From NCBI GenBank assembly GCA_017871115.1, contig JAFCIZ010000006.1, forward strand, positions 2,728,001-2,792,000: a stretch of DNA of 64,000 nucleotides, read 5' to 3'. Origin of the DNA: Cunninghamella blakesleeana (taxonomy: Eukaryota; Mucoromycota; Mucoromycetes; Mucorales; Cunninghamellaceae). The notes below the pieces were generated by a model that did not search any database, was not told the origin of the DNA, and saw only the letters and a list, made by a program, of their open reading frames with translations. Position 1 is the stretch's first letter, and each line of letters begins with the position of its first letter. The translations under genes were made by a program, and so were the position numbers. Shown here piece after piece: positions 1 to 12,055 of the stretch.

Positions 1-144
1 TATTATTTGTTGGTTATTAAAATTAAATGATTGCAGTATAATATAATAATAAAAATAATAATGATAGTAATAGTAATAATAATAATTATAAAAAATATAT
101 AATATTAACGAAAGGGTATGAATTATCATTATAACTGAAAGTTT

Positions 145-2876
145 CTATGTTCGGTGGCTAATACATTGCTTCACAGGATCTATAAAATCTGCTGAATTCC
201 ATTGACTTAAAGTTGATGTGGCAACCCATATCATACTATTAAACAAAACAAGTATATCAATTATAACATATAATTATTATTATTATTATTATATATATAT
301 ATACGATGACACTTAATAATACTTACCAAATAATTCCAAAGATGATTAAAAGATAATTTGCAAATCTTCGAATAGGAGGAAGCGATAAAGCTCTTAAGTG
401 AAACAAAGGTGGGAATACAAAACATAAAGGAATACAAAACAAGGCACCAATCAAAGGAACAAATTTATCCAATTTATCTTTTGAACCAACAATACCGATC
501 CAGGCACACAAAAAGACGACCAACACACGAAATACATTTTTTTGCCATTTAACAATTGCATTGTTTTTTCCTGACCTTGTGGTAAATAATCCATTTTCCA
601 TAATTCTAATAGCTGGGAATAGTTGGAGGGGAATAGATAAGCATATAGCCAATGAATATAAAGTTTGAATAGATGATACCATAGGATCATTACTTGGTAA
701 ATTTAATAAAATAATGGTTTGGACTTGATCACCAAAGGTCATATAAGAAAGGGCACCCATAGACACAAAAAGTAACGTAATAATAAAAAGTGCACGCCTT
801 AAAACTATTGGAAATTGTTGAGGTTCTTTCATGGATTCTGTAATAGGTATCACTAAAAAAAAGTTTGTAAAACAAATAAACAAATAAAAAAAAAGTTTAG
901 TTTGATCCTTATTTTTGTATCTTTTGTTTATTTTACTTTTTTATGATGGTAAAGCTTTTTTTTATTTTTCTTTTTTATTTTTTATAATGATGATGGTTAT
1001 TTACCTAAACCAATGCCTTCATAGGTGAAGGCAGCAGTACCAATAAATAAAGGAAAATGAGTAGAATTCCATAAGGAAACTGTGTTTGCCACGCCAATCG
1101 TTGTTAATTGCTTGATATCAAAATAAAATAAATAAGATAGACCAATTACAATAAATACATCCGCAATAAGGGCAAACACAGATAAGCGTTGAATTTTACG
1201 AATCATCGCCAGTGGAATAAAAGCAAAACTTTGAGCAAGAATTAAAAGATGCATAGGTATCAGTAAACGGCATTTTGAGAACGTTAATACGAGCGATTGT
1301 AAATTTTCTGCTACGAAAACCATATAGGCACAAACAAAACCAATTTGTGATAATGTAATAGCTATTAAAACTGCCATTCTCATTTTGGAACCATAAAGTA
1401 CACTTCCCATATCACTAAAACTTGCTGGAATCACCAATCGAGTTTGTACTAAAAGCAAAAATGACCATAAGGATATCAAAGCCCACGCAATCATTGCCAA
1501 AATAGAGAATAATAATCCACCATTTTCAAACCTAAAAAAATTGAGAGTAAAAAAAAAAAAGAGTTTTAAAAAAAATGACACCATACATTTTTTTTAAATT
1601 ACACCGAGAGGAAGGATAAAATAATAAATAAAAAAAAATTAAAACTTACGCTTTAGGCAAGAACATGATACCTTAATCCAATGAAATAAGTATACATAAA
1701 AATGATAATAAAATTAAGTGATCTATATTATACCCATTTATATTTTTATATTGTGCATATACAAATATTTTTATATAAAAAATTATTACCAGTAGTGACA
1801 AAAGATTTTAATAATAAAAACATTGCTTTTCCAGGAGTTGCTTTTCCTTGGAGTGTTTGACCAGGTCTTGACCTAGAAAGTAGAGGCTGTGTCTCACGAG
1901 CATGCAGATGACGATACTGTAACGGTTGATGGTGATCCCCAGATTTGATTGTAACAGGTAAAGGTAAAGATGAGGTGGATGCTATTTGAGTTGAATCATA
2001 TCGCTGTTTTTGTTTCGATTGAGAATTTTTATATTTATTTTTATTTTTGTAAGAAACCGATGATCCATGATGTAATATAGGGCCATTGTAGGCTTTTATA
2101 TTTCCTTCTGATTGTCTATAATTATCTTCTTCTTCTCCCTCTTCTTCTTCTTCTTGCTGCTGTTGTTGTTGTCGTTGTTGTTCATGTCCATATTCGTGTT
2201 CTTCCTCTTCGTTATTATCTTCAGCACCGGAACTTTCTGTTTCACTTGACTCACTAGAATGAAAATACTCATCGTCTTCTTCATCAGTACCTTCATTATC
2301 AGAGGAAGAATCATCCGTATCACTTAAATCTTCGCCTCCAAAATGGCCATATAAACATAAAAATTCCACAAAGCTACTTGTAACAAAATTTGGTGGTTGT
2401 TTTCCTTGGCGTGCCGCTTTGGTAAGGACATGATAACGTCGAAAACCTCCTGGTTGTTTAAGTGATTGAAGTAGAGGATCTAAAGTAGAAGGGCGTGTTG
2501 CTGGTAAAGAGATGGATTGTGTACGTCTTCTACGCTGTTGTTCTACATTTGCTGTCCATTTGTAAATTTCGTCAAGAATAGAACCACTTGGTAAAAGAAG
2601 ATGAGTATTGTGATGTGATGGTTGTGGTTGCTGCTGCTGTTGTAATTCCGGTTGTACTTGTTTTTGTAGTTGCTCTGGTTGTTGCTGTTGCTGTTGTTTT
2701 TGCTGATATAATTGCTGATCACGTTGTTTTTTATTTATTTTTTTACGTGGACGAGAGGGTATTTTTGACGAATCACCACTTCCTTTCAATGAAGGTATCG
2801 AAGATTGAGGGTAGACAAGATGCCGTTTTACTACTTTTGCAACTTGTTCCACTGGTAAATCAAGTGGTCTTTCCAT
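145..2876 (-). CDS. AVT3: Avt3/Avt4-type vacuolar amino-acid transporter (SLC36-like, AAAP family)
   Basis: Predicted multi-pass transporter that moves neutral amino acids across the vacuolar membrane, by family knowledge of Avt3/Avt4. My model has five exons: 2876-1790, 1671-1650, 1531-1005, 852-327 and 235-145, giving 750 residues in one frame. Exon 1 encodes a long hydrophilic N-terminus with polyQ and polyE/D tracts and a conserved block (GGFRRYHVLTKAARQGKQPP, then FVEFLCLYGHFGGEDL) typical of fungal Avt3 proteins. The membrane domain begins at about residue 340 with GKATPGKAMFLLLKSFV and continues across the exon 1/2/3 junction as TGIMFLPKAFENGG. FTYEGIGLVIPITESM is the conserved helix around the substrate site and spans the exon 3/4 junction. 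Exon 2 is only 22 nt. The start Met matches the family N-terminus (dLPVEQVAKVVKRHLV). The last exon (28 residues) is the least certain part. Confidence 0.9.
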
Positions 2877-3212
2877 TTAATTAGTAAAACCAATTAAATA
2901 AAAATAATAAATATATAAAGTACTACAATGTATTATTAAAAGAATAAAAAAAGAAATAAGAAAAGGAAAAATTATAAAACAAGTAACGAAAAGAAAAGGA
3001 TTTTTTTTTCGGTGGGGCAACATTACTTTTAAAAAAAATCGGAATTTTAAATCCTTTATAGTCTTTTCTTACTTATATAATTTTTATTGGCACCATTTTT
3101 TTTCTTCTCTTTCTACCTTTTTCTCGTATTTTTTTTATCTTTTAAAAAAATAAAGATAATAAATAAATAAAAGCTTAAAATCAACTCCATTATTTGATTT
3201 AAATACTTGGTG

Positions 3213-3670
3213 ATGGATCAGGAAGGTAATTATTTGCGTTAATAATTATATTAAAAATAAACTGAAAGATGTACATCTATAGAAAAAAAAACTGTACTAC
3301 CCTATCTATACTCACAACTGTTTTATTTATTATTATTATTATTATATTTTTATGCTATAGCCATATGCCGTGTTTGTCGTTGCGAAGGTACTGATGAACA
3401 ACCATTATTCTATCCTTGTAAATGCTCTGGAAGTATTCGCTACGTACACCAAGAATGGTAAACGATAATACAGTATATATATAAATACATATATATTACT
3501 TGCAAAAGACAATAAAAGTATAGAAATATTAATCATCTCTTTTGTGTTTTTTCAATAGTTTAATGGAATGGCTTTCTCATAGTAGAAAAAAATACTGTGA
3601 GCTATGCGAACATCCTTATAAATTCTCGCCAGGTAAAGACTATTATTATTAATTCTATTATTATTAATTC

Positions 3671-3759
<89 letters not shown>

Positions 3760-6700
3760 TTTTTATTATTATTATTATTTTTTATTATTATCAACAACAA
3801 CACTAATAATATTAATAGCAATAATAATACATATATATATAAATGTATATTATTATTTCATTAAAGAAATACTAAAGAAATTTTTATACCTATATATATT
3901 TATATACTTGCGTCGATAGTGTATCGTACGGATATGCCGGAAAACATCCCACTGAGTTTGTTTATCATTCAGCTTGGAAAAAAAATAACGAATATGATTT
4001 CGTTGCTTCTACGTGTTTGTTTGGTTACTTGTGTATGGTTATTTATATTACCTTACTTTACTGTTACAGTATGGCGTTTTTATTTTTGGAGTGGAAAAGT
4101 TTTATCATCTCAAATTTTAAGACTACAGCAAATGACCAATCATTCAATTATTATGCATCTTTATCATACATCCATTAATAATAATACTAGTACTACCACT
4201 TTAAATAATGGGCAAACAGTAACATCAACAATAGCTTCGGCATTAGCAGGATACACTCTAGAATCAGTAAAAGCCACTGGGGCAGCTTTAGCAACAAACC
4301 AAACCTTAAGCAAAAATGAATCATCAATATTACCATTGCAGTACAACATATTTGGCATACCATTTACTGCTGCAGATATAAAGTAATAATAGTAACAAAA
4401 TGATAGTAATAGTAATATTAAATATGACTGAATAGACTTGGTTCATGTAAAAAAATATTTATTTTATTTTTTATTTTTTATTCTTTTATGCATTTTTTTT
4501 TTAAAAAAAAAAAAAAAACAAATAGGACTATACTTTTAGATTGTTTTCAAGGGCAGCTCATTACCTGCGTTGTTGTAATTGTGTTTATTGCTATGTTTCA
4601 TTTGCGTGAATGGATTGTACAGAATATACCAGAAGAACTATTAGAAGATGGTGATAATAATATAATTGTAGACGATATTAATATTGACCAAGATATAAAT
4701 ATGCCTTTAAATGAAAATCATGATATTCAGCAACAAGATGAAGAAGTGGAGCAAGAAGATCTGGAAGTAGAAATGAATTATACAACTTCTGAAAGACAAG
4801 ATTTAGAACATACTTGGTATTCGACAACTAGGAACATAAATGTAGATTATGAAACAACAGATGAACCTAGACGATTTTTACGTACTGCATCAGAACCACC
4901 ACCTTCAATAAACTTTACAAACAGTGATAGTAATGACCATAATAATAATAATCACCATCATCACATCATGTGGCAACGTCGCGGTGCTAGTGCAGAGCCT
5001 CAATTAGAATCTTGGCAAGATACTTCTTATAATGAACCTTCAAGATATACAGCAGAAACATCATTTGGTAGACCTCCTCATGCTCCACGTTTAAGACATG
5101 CACAAACAGTTATTGATCATGAAGCAACAAATTCAGCTTTTGGCAACCATTCATCCTCATCACAGCCACCATTACCAACAGTAATTGACTTAACGGATGA
5201 AAATAATAGACAGCATGGGTCAATAGAAAATTTACTAAATGGACATCAAACCAATCATCTTGATGATATACATCAAGCAAATTTACCGCCATTCCATCTT
5301 GGACAGCAACCTATTTTAGAAGAAGAAGAGAATGAAAGGGAAGACGACGAAGAAGAAGAAAATGAAAATGAAATGGGTGATGACGATGATGCAGATGAAG
5401 ATGAAGATGAAGATGATGAAGATGATGACGATGATGATGATGTAGAAATCCAAGTTCAGCTGCAACCTAATGATAATGAAGACGAAAATGGAGCCGATGA
5501 AATTTTAGACGTATTAGATGCAGTTGGAATGCGTGGAAGTTTATGGACATTGATACAAAATCTAGTACTTATTGCATTATTGATAAGTCTTTGTCTTGGA
5601 GCTTCAGTATGGATGCCTTATTTAATTGGAATGACTTTTGTAATGGTAAGTTTTGTGTATCAATAAATAGTCCTAATATGGAAATTACACTCATAAATGG
5701 TGTTAACTTTTTGTTTTATTTTTTTTTATTTTTTTTATAGGCTGATCTTTTTGATTTAGTAAGGATACCATTACTTATTACACGAATGATCACGGATCCA
5801 ATCATTGATTGGCTGATTAGTTTCTCTATTAACATGGTTTGGCCAACTATTATATCAACTACTGAAACAGTTTATTTAACATTATCAAATTATTATGTAT
5901 CCTTAACTCCTGAATCTTTACAACATGTTTTAAATATTATTTGTAAAAACTTTATATCGTTATTGGATGATGTATTATCTACATCCTCTATCCCTACAGT
6001 ACATGACTCAAATATTGTTCATAACAGTACTACCATCGTAGGTACAGGGATTAACAATTATATAAATGAAGGTTTCACAACAGTTTTACATTTGATTAAT
6101 CAAGTGGAACCAACAACAAAAGCTATTGTAACATGGTATAAGCATCTTGCTGTGGGAACTTCAGCTATGGACCGTCTTATGTGCATCGTTATTGGCTATT
6201 TTGTTGTCTTGGTGATGAGTTCAAGTTATTTATCTCGCACTGTGGCTCAAGTTATCTTTGGTGATCGTGCAGAAGGAACCTTACGACAACAGTTTTTAAT
6301 TTTAAAAGTTGGCATGTTTTTAACTATTGAGTTATTCATGTTTCCTGTTGCTTGTGGTATCCTTCTTAACATCTCTATCATGCCATTATTTAGTGTGACA
6401 GGATCAAAATGGAGGGTGATCCAATACATCCTTGATTTTCCTGTAACTGCGACGTTTGTTCATTGGATTATTGGTACTTCTTTTATGTTTTTATTTGCTT
6501 TGCTAATAACTTCTTGTCGTAACATTTTAAGACCTGGTGTGATGTGGTTTATTAGAGATCCAAACAATCCTCAATTTCATCCTATTAAAGAAATTGTTGA
6601 AAGACCTGTATGGGACCAGTTAAAGAAACTAGGTGCAAGTGGTATCATGTATACTATTATTGTTATTGTTGGTGTTGGTGGTGTTATTCATGCTATTCCA

Positions 6701-8498
6701 TTCTTAATGAAAGATATGCTTCCGTTGCAATGGAACTCATCGTAAGTTAATAAATATGTATTATTTTAGTATAAAATCTGAACAAGATTTGATACTTATT
6801 TTTATCTTTTCGTTTCCTTAAAAAATAGGAAAACATTGTCGGCAGTGCCTTTTGATCTTATACTTTTGCAAATCGCCATACCTGCAGCAATTCGTTATTT
6901 TAAACCCAAACGGCTTATCAAAGCTTTAAGTATTAAATGGATGAAATATTTATGTAGACAACTTAGATTAACATCATTTATGTTTGGTATACGAAGGTTT
7001 GATGAAGAAGGCATTATACGATACTCAACATGGTCAGGGTGGTTCAAAAGCTGGTTCAGTAGCCCTGTTTTATTCATCACATGGACGAATTCATCCACTA
7101 CTACTGTCAGTAGTACTTCTGGTGTCTATGAATGGAACGGACAAATGGTACGTGCCCCTAAACATGATGGTGTTAAATTTATTCCCGGTAGACGAATGTT
7201 AATCCCTGTGGATCCAGTTACACTTTTACCTTTAAACGAAAGAGAACGATTATTAGGACACCCTGCATCACGTGGTGATGGTGGAGAAGCTGCCAATACG
7301 GTTATTGTTTATACACCTCCTCGATTCAAACAACGCGTTTTATTATTTATTATTCTTTTATGGCTCTCTGGAAGTATTTTTCTTTGTTCCTTCACTATCT
7401 TGCCTATCTTTATCGGCAGACACGTTTTCAAGAATGGTTTTAATGTGACAGAACCAATCCATGATATATACGCCTTCGCTATCGGTGGCATTATTATGTT
7501 GATTTTGGGTACGATTATTACCCGTATCATTCTAGCTGTGAAAGATGCTATCTCTGAAGCGAATCCTAATACTAGACTCCTCCGTTTTTTTAAACATCTT
7601 TATCAATTATGCACTTTAGTAAGTTTTTTTTTTTTTTAAAAAAAAAAAAAAACTAGTATTAAACATGAAAAAGAAAACATAATATTTTATATATAGTTTG
7701 CTTACTTTTTGTTTTTATTTATTTTATTTGATATATTAATTTTTCAATAGGGTTTTAAATGGGTATTCTTTATTGCTAACTTTGGTGTCATTATACCAAT
7801 CTTGTTGGGATCAATCATGGAACTTTACTTCATATTTCCTATACGTGATTTTGGTGATAAAACAATAGTATTTGATTTCTTACCATTATGGGCCCGTGGT
7901 TTTGTTTGTATGAACATACTTCATGGAACTTTACGAGTACTAGCTAATCCTTTACAAGCTAATTTGAGATCAGTAAGTTGTAAAATAAAAAAATAACAAT
8001 TTTACTTAAGTGGGTATATAATGGCTTAATTGATTGTTTATACTAATTATTTATTTATTTTAAAACATCAATCTATTTTTTTAGGCTTTTAGGCGCGGAA
8101 TTACCGAAATGAACATAAAATTTGTCTTTACGCATATATTAATGCACATATACCTTGGATGTCTCTCTGCAATTGTATTTCCACTTGCTATTGCTTATAT
8201 TAACATTAAGCTATGGGGTAAGCATACAATCATTATATATATAATATTTTTTATCTATCAATAACAATATATTAACTTTCTTTTATATTTTACTTTTTAT
8301 ATTCTCTATCTTTTTTTAGAACCAGAGGGTTTTAGTAATCAAATCAAATTAATTCAAACCATGTACCCAATTACATTATTAGGATTTGTGGCGTATCATA
8401 TAATGCGAGCTTTTACCAAACTAATTGATAGATGGGTTCAAAATATTCGAGAAGACCACTATTTAGTTGGGCAAACATTACATAATATGGAAGATTAA
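3213..8498 (+). CDS. SSM4: ER/inner-nuclear-membrane E3 ubiquitin ligase Doa10 (MARCH6/Ssm4)
   Basis: RING-CH ubiquitin ligase of ER-associated degradation, embedded in the ER and inner nuclear membrane. Ten exons: 3213-3225, 3361-3457, 3559-3632, 3920-4382, 4526-5645, 5741-6741, 6829-7618, 7751-7972, 8085-8217 and 8320-8498. They sum to 1363 residues, close to yeast Doa10 (about 1320). The RING-CH finger is complete near the N-terminus: C7, C10, C24, C26, H34, C37, C50, C53. Many hydrophobic helices follow, with a long Asp/Glu-rich cytosolic loop at about residues 480-525. The C-terminus ([15 protein letters not shown]) resembles the conserved C-terminal element of the family. Exon 1 carries only 13 coding bases, so the start rests on the ATG at 3213 joining in frame to [10 protein letters not shown]. 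Intron 3 holds a long (ATT)n tract, and introns 4 and 7 hold T(n)A(n) palindromes. Confidence 0.95.
3641..3800. repeat. (ATT)n microsatellite in intron 3 of the Doa10 gene
   Basis: A nearly pure ATT trinucleotide tract, interrupted by TTAATTC and TTTTTATT units. It lies wholly between the donor at 3633 and the acceptor at 3918-3919. It produces polyIle and polyAsn reading frames on the two strands, which are not genes. Confidence 0.95.
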
Positions 8499-9739
8499 TA
8501 ACAACAACAAAAAAGTAATATTCTCGTGTATATAAAAAAACAAAAAAATAACTATTTTATAAATATATATCATTTATTTATTTCTTTGAATTAAACTAAT
8601 AAAATCAAATCAAATAAAACTATATATATATATATTTTTTATTACGTATTATAACAATAATAGCAACTTAATCATTTGTTTATTTTTATAAATGAAACAG
8701 GAGTTTCTTATGAAATTGGAAAGTTCTTATATCCAACATTACCATCACCACTTTCCTTTTCTTCTATTGTTTAAATAGGACGCCGATTTAATTTTTTTCC
8801 TTTTCTTTTTTTTTTTTGGATTAACTCAAAACCACTTTTTTTATTATTCACGCATAAAAAAAATACGTGTAGGATTTTCATTATGCTTATACTTGTTTGT
8901 TTTTATATATAATATATTTCATTGCATTCATCATAAACAAATAAATAAATACGTAAAAAGAAAATCATTTACTATTAAATGAATGAATCCCGATAATATA
9001 TATATATTTAATTATTTTTATTTATTTATTTCTATTATTATTACTGCGTTATTACCATATTTAATAATAATAATAATAATGGATAATTAATTTTATCAAA
9101 AAAGAGATCAGAATCAAAAAAAAAGAAAAAGAAAAAGAATGTTTACATAAAAATAAATTCAATTTGGAAATACACCGATCCGATTAAAAGATAGAGAGAG
9201 AGCAAAGGTTACTACTGCATCTTTTTTATTTATTTATTTATTGTTCTCTGACGGGGCCCTTTCACTTAAGGTAGGTGCAAAAAAGTCTCTGAACCTCAGT
9301 CTTGTCAAACGTATAAATTTTGAAAGTCAAATCTAGGGGAATGAGCTCCCTGATCAAAAAAAAAATACAAAGAAAAAAGTATTTTATTGGCGGTATTAAA
9401 AAAAATAATAATAAAAGACAAAGTGCCACCGAAAAATATATATATATATATTGGGATTATGGTAATTAAGAGTTTTGGCCATCTTTATTGTTTAACCTTA
9501 TGAAAATTAAAAAAGAAAGGTACCCTTGCCATGTGTAGTTACACAGCTGTCATTAAATATTAAAAAAGGAAATCTGGATCCTGTCCTTCTTCTTTAATTA
9601 GTTGGATCAATTTAAAAAATATATAAAAGTAACACTTCATTAAAAAAAATTTTATTTCACTTCTTTTTTCTTCTTCTTTAATATACTTTATTTGTAAATA
9701 GTACATTTTTAAAAAAAAAATCATATAACTATAATCATA
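8499..9739. other. Intergenic: Doa10 3' end to secreted DPBB gene promoter
   Basis: No coding frame with recognisable content was seen. The left part is AT-repeat-like 3' flanking sequence. A less AT-biased patch at about 9247-9345 contains GGGGCCC and scattered GA/CT blocks, possibly regulatory. The right end is the promoter of the gene at 9740. Confidence 0.6.
9620..9628 (+). promoter_or_regulatory. Candidate TATA box of the secreted DPBB protein gene
   Basis: TATATAAAA lies 112 nt upstream of the ATG at 9740, in front of a T/C-rich stretch that could hold the transcription start. Placement is by motif only. Confidence 0.4.
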
Positions 9740-10441
9740 ATGTATTCCTATAAATTATCTATTATTGTCTTTTTGGCGCTGGTCGTATTGAATGTCATGG
9801 CTGCTCCCATCCCACATAAGAATAATAACATTGATGTTACCTTTTTAAATAAGAATGTTGATGAAATAGAAAATCTTAATGATATAGTTTTAAATGCTGA
9901 AATTAAGAATGATGGTACTTTTATTTATGAAGATGACGAAGAAGAAAAACCACATAATCCAAAATCTACTCCTTCTATTAAACCCACTGCTACCACTACT
10001 ACATCTACCAGTACATCTACTACTACCTCTACCTCTACCTCTACTAAATCAACACCCAAATCTTCTCCTAAATCTGATGATAATAGTAATGATGATGATG
10101 ACAACTCTTCTTCTTCTTCTTCATCATCATCATCTGGTAGTAATAGTGGAAGAATGACTTTTTATACAGTTGGTATGGGAAGCTGTGGTCAAACCAATAG
10201 TGATACTGAATTAGTAGTTGCTTTAAATCATATTGATATGGCCAATGGAAGCAATCCAAATAAAAACCCAAAGTGTGGTAAAAAAATCAATATTTTCCAT
10301 GGTGGAAAAACTGTTCAAGCTACAATTGTTGATACTTGCCCAGTTTGTGATAAAGGTGCCATTGATGTATCTCCTGCTGTCTTTAGTAAATTTGCTGATT
10401 TCGATGTTGGTGTTCTTACTGCTTCTTGGGACTATGCTTAA
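9740..10441 (+). CDS. Secreted double-psi beta-barrel (RlpA-like/barwin-expansin) protein
   Basis: Single-exon gene for 233 residues. Residues 1-22 form a signal peptide (hydrophobic SIIVFLALVVLNVMAAP). Residues 23-65 are acidic and Asn-rich. Residues about 70-138 are a Thr/Ser/Pro linker likely to be O-mannosylated, with Asp and Ser runs. The last 95 residues are a double-psi beta-barrel: MTFYTVGMGSCGQ, then KCGKKINI, VDTCPVCDKGAIDVSP, and VLTASWDY at the end. This fold is found in expansin-like proteins, loosenins, barwin proteins and Streptomyces papain inhibitor. No carbohydrate-binding C-terminal expansin domain is present, so a single-domain wall-loosening or inhibitor role is more likely than a classical expansin. 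Substrate is unknown. Confidence 0.88.
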   Translation: MYSYKLSIIVFLALVVLNVMAAPIPHKNNNIDVTFLNKNVDEIENLNDIVLNAEIKNDGTFIYEDDEEEKPHNPKSTPSIKPTATTTTSTSTSTTTSTSTSTKSTPKSSPKSDDNSNDDDDNSSSSSSSSSSGSNSGRMTFYTVGMGSCGQTNSDTELVVALNHIDMANGSNPNKNPKCGKKINIFHGGKTVQATIVDTCPVCDKGAIDVSPAVFSKFADFDVGVLTASWDYA

Positions 10442-12055
10442 ATATACATATAAATATTTTGCTGTGCAAAAAAAAAAGACTGTACTTTTTATTATTATTG
10501 ACTATCTGTGATAGCGAAAACATTTACATACATACTATTTTCTTGATAAAAAATACATATATATATTCATAAGTTAGATACTTCTGTTTATATAATTATT
10601 ATAGATTATTTTATTGAATAAAATATTTTATTACCTGCATGGTCAGGTAAAGACGAAAAATCTCTTTGACTTTTATTTGATGTTGGTTGCAAACAAATAT
10701 AATAAAATATGTGCGTATATTTGTTAATTGTATTATTTAATATTGTATCCCTGCTGAAATACTCTATAAAGCAACATATATTGTACTTATCTTTTAGTTT
10801 TGGTAGTAAAGATCCTCTAATTAAGCCAACCCATTTTAAAATATGTACTATTTTTCCTTGTAATAAAGAGTTTATAACACTGTATAAATGCATTATGGCA
10901 TTAATAAGTAAATCTATGCTATATGGTTGAAAGCATAATATTAAAAAATAGATAGAAAAAAACTGAAAAAAAATTCAATGCCCTTCTGTCGGAAAACAAA
11001 ATTTTGCTAGTGATTTTTATAAAAAGAATTTACCATGGTCTAATTTTCTTCCAATTCTTCTCTTCTTTCTTAAATGGGGTTCATCATATATAGATAAAAA
11101 ATATTATTTTGATCAAGATTATATTCAATTTGATAATACATATAAGCTCATATAATTTATTTTTTACTGTATTTCTATTTTAAGTAACCTTAATAAAAAT
11201 ATTCTATTTATGTATATAGATACTATATTGACTAGTAAAAAACCATTTTTATCTTTAAACACGTACACATATATTTATATATTTTTATATGATATTAGTG
11301 GTAACGATAGACGTAGAATTTCTCTCGCTAACAATATCGATGGTTCGACTAAAGTAATCAGTGGCAGTAATAGAAGTAATATCAATATCAACTGTAGTAA
11401 CTTTAATCTATGAAATATTGTTATTGTTATTAAATATTCGATAATTCAAAGAGAAAGTAGAGGCAAGGAAGTCAGTAGTGGAAGAACTTTCAATGAAAAA
11501 GATCAAATCGTTTTGAAGGAGAGAGGGGGATAAGAAGAGAGAGATGGGATAATTTTTTTCTTTTTTTGATACTCTTAACATTTTTAAAGAAAAATACGAT
11601 AAAAAATGATTGCTTTTTACTAAAATGGTAAGTTCATGCAAGAGTTTTTAAAACTCTTAAAAGATTATAACTTTGGGAAAAAAAGAGAAGGTACATGCAC
11701 CCTATGCTTTTTTTTTTTTTTTTTTTTTTTTTTTTTGGTTTTTTGATTTAGTGAAATAAATAAAAGCATAGTTAGACGATCAGTATTTTTTATTTGTCAA
11801 GAGCAATAAAAAAATAAAATTACAATAATAAAACAATTAATGATATTTTTTTAAAAAATAAAATAGTAATAGTAATGATAATAATAATACAATATAATAA
11901 TAATAATAATAAATAAATAGTAAAGAAAAATAATTAATAATGATTAAAAAATAGTATAATAATAATAAATGTTATTATGATAAAAGTTAAATAAATTAAA
12001 TTAAGTAATATTACATTTAATATATGTATATGTATATATATATATTAACTTTTGT
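10442..12055. other. 1.6-kb intergenic stretch with possible coding relics
   Basis: No confident gene. On the minus strand a 95-codon open frame spans 10606-10893. On the plus strand a frame of about 60 codons, ending near 11160, reads coherently (KKNLPWSNFLPILLFFLKWG), but I recognise neither. Composition at about 10620-11060 and 11290-11640 is less repetitive than typical intergenic DNA here, so decayed genes or transposon fragments are possible. A 26-base T run lies near 11710-11737. The last 250 bases are AT-repeat-like 3' flank of the flippase gene. Confidence 0.5.

Noticed and set aside
3552..3821. Polyasparagine (minus) and polyisoleucine (plus) open frames
   Set aside because: They are readings of the (ATT)n microsatellite inside intron 3 of the Doa10 gene.
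10606..10893. 95-codon minus-strand frame as a gene
   Set aside because: No recognisable domain, no convincing start context; kept only as a possible relic.
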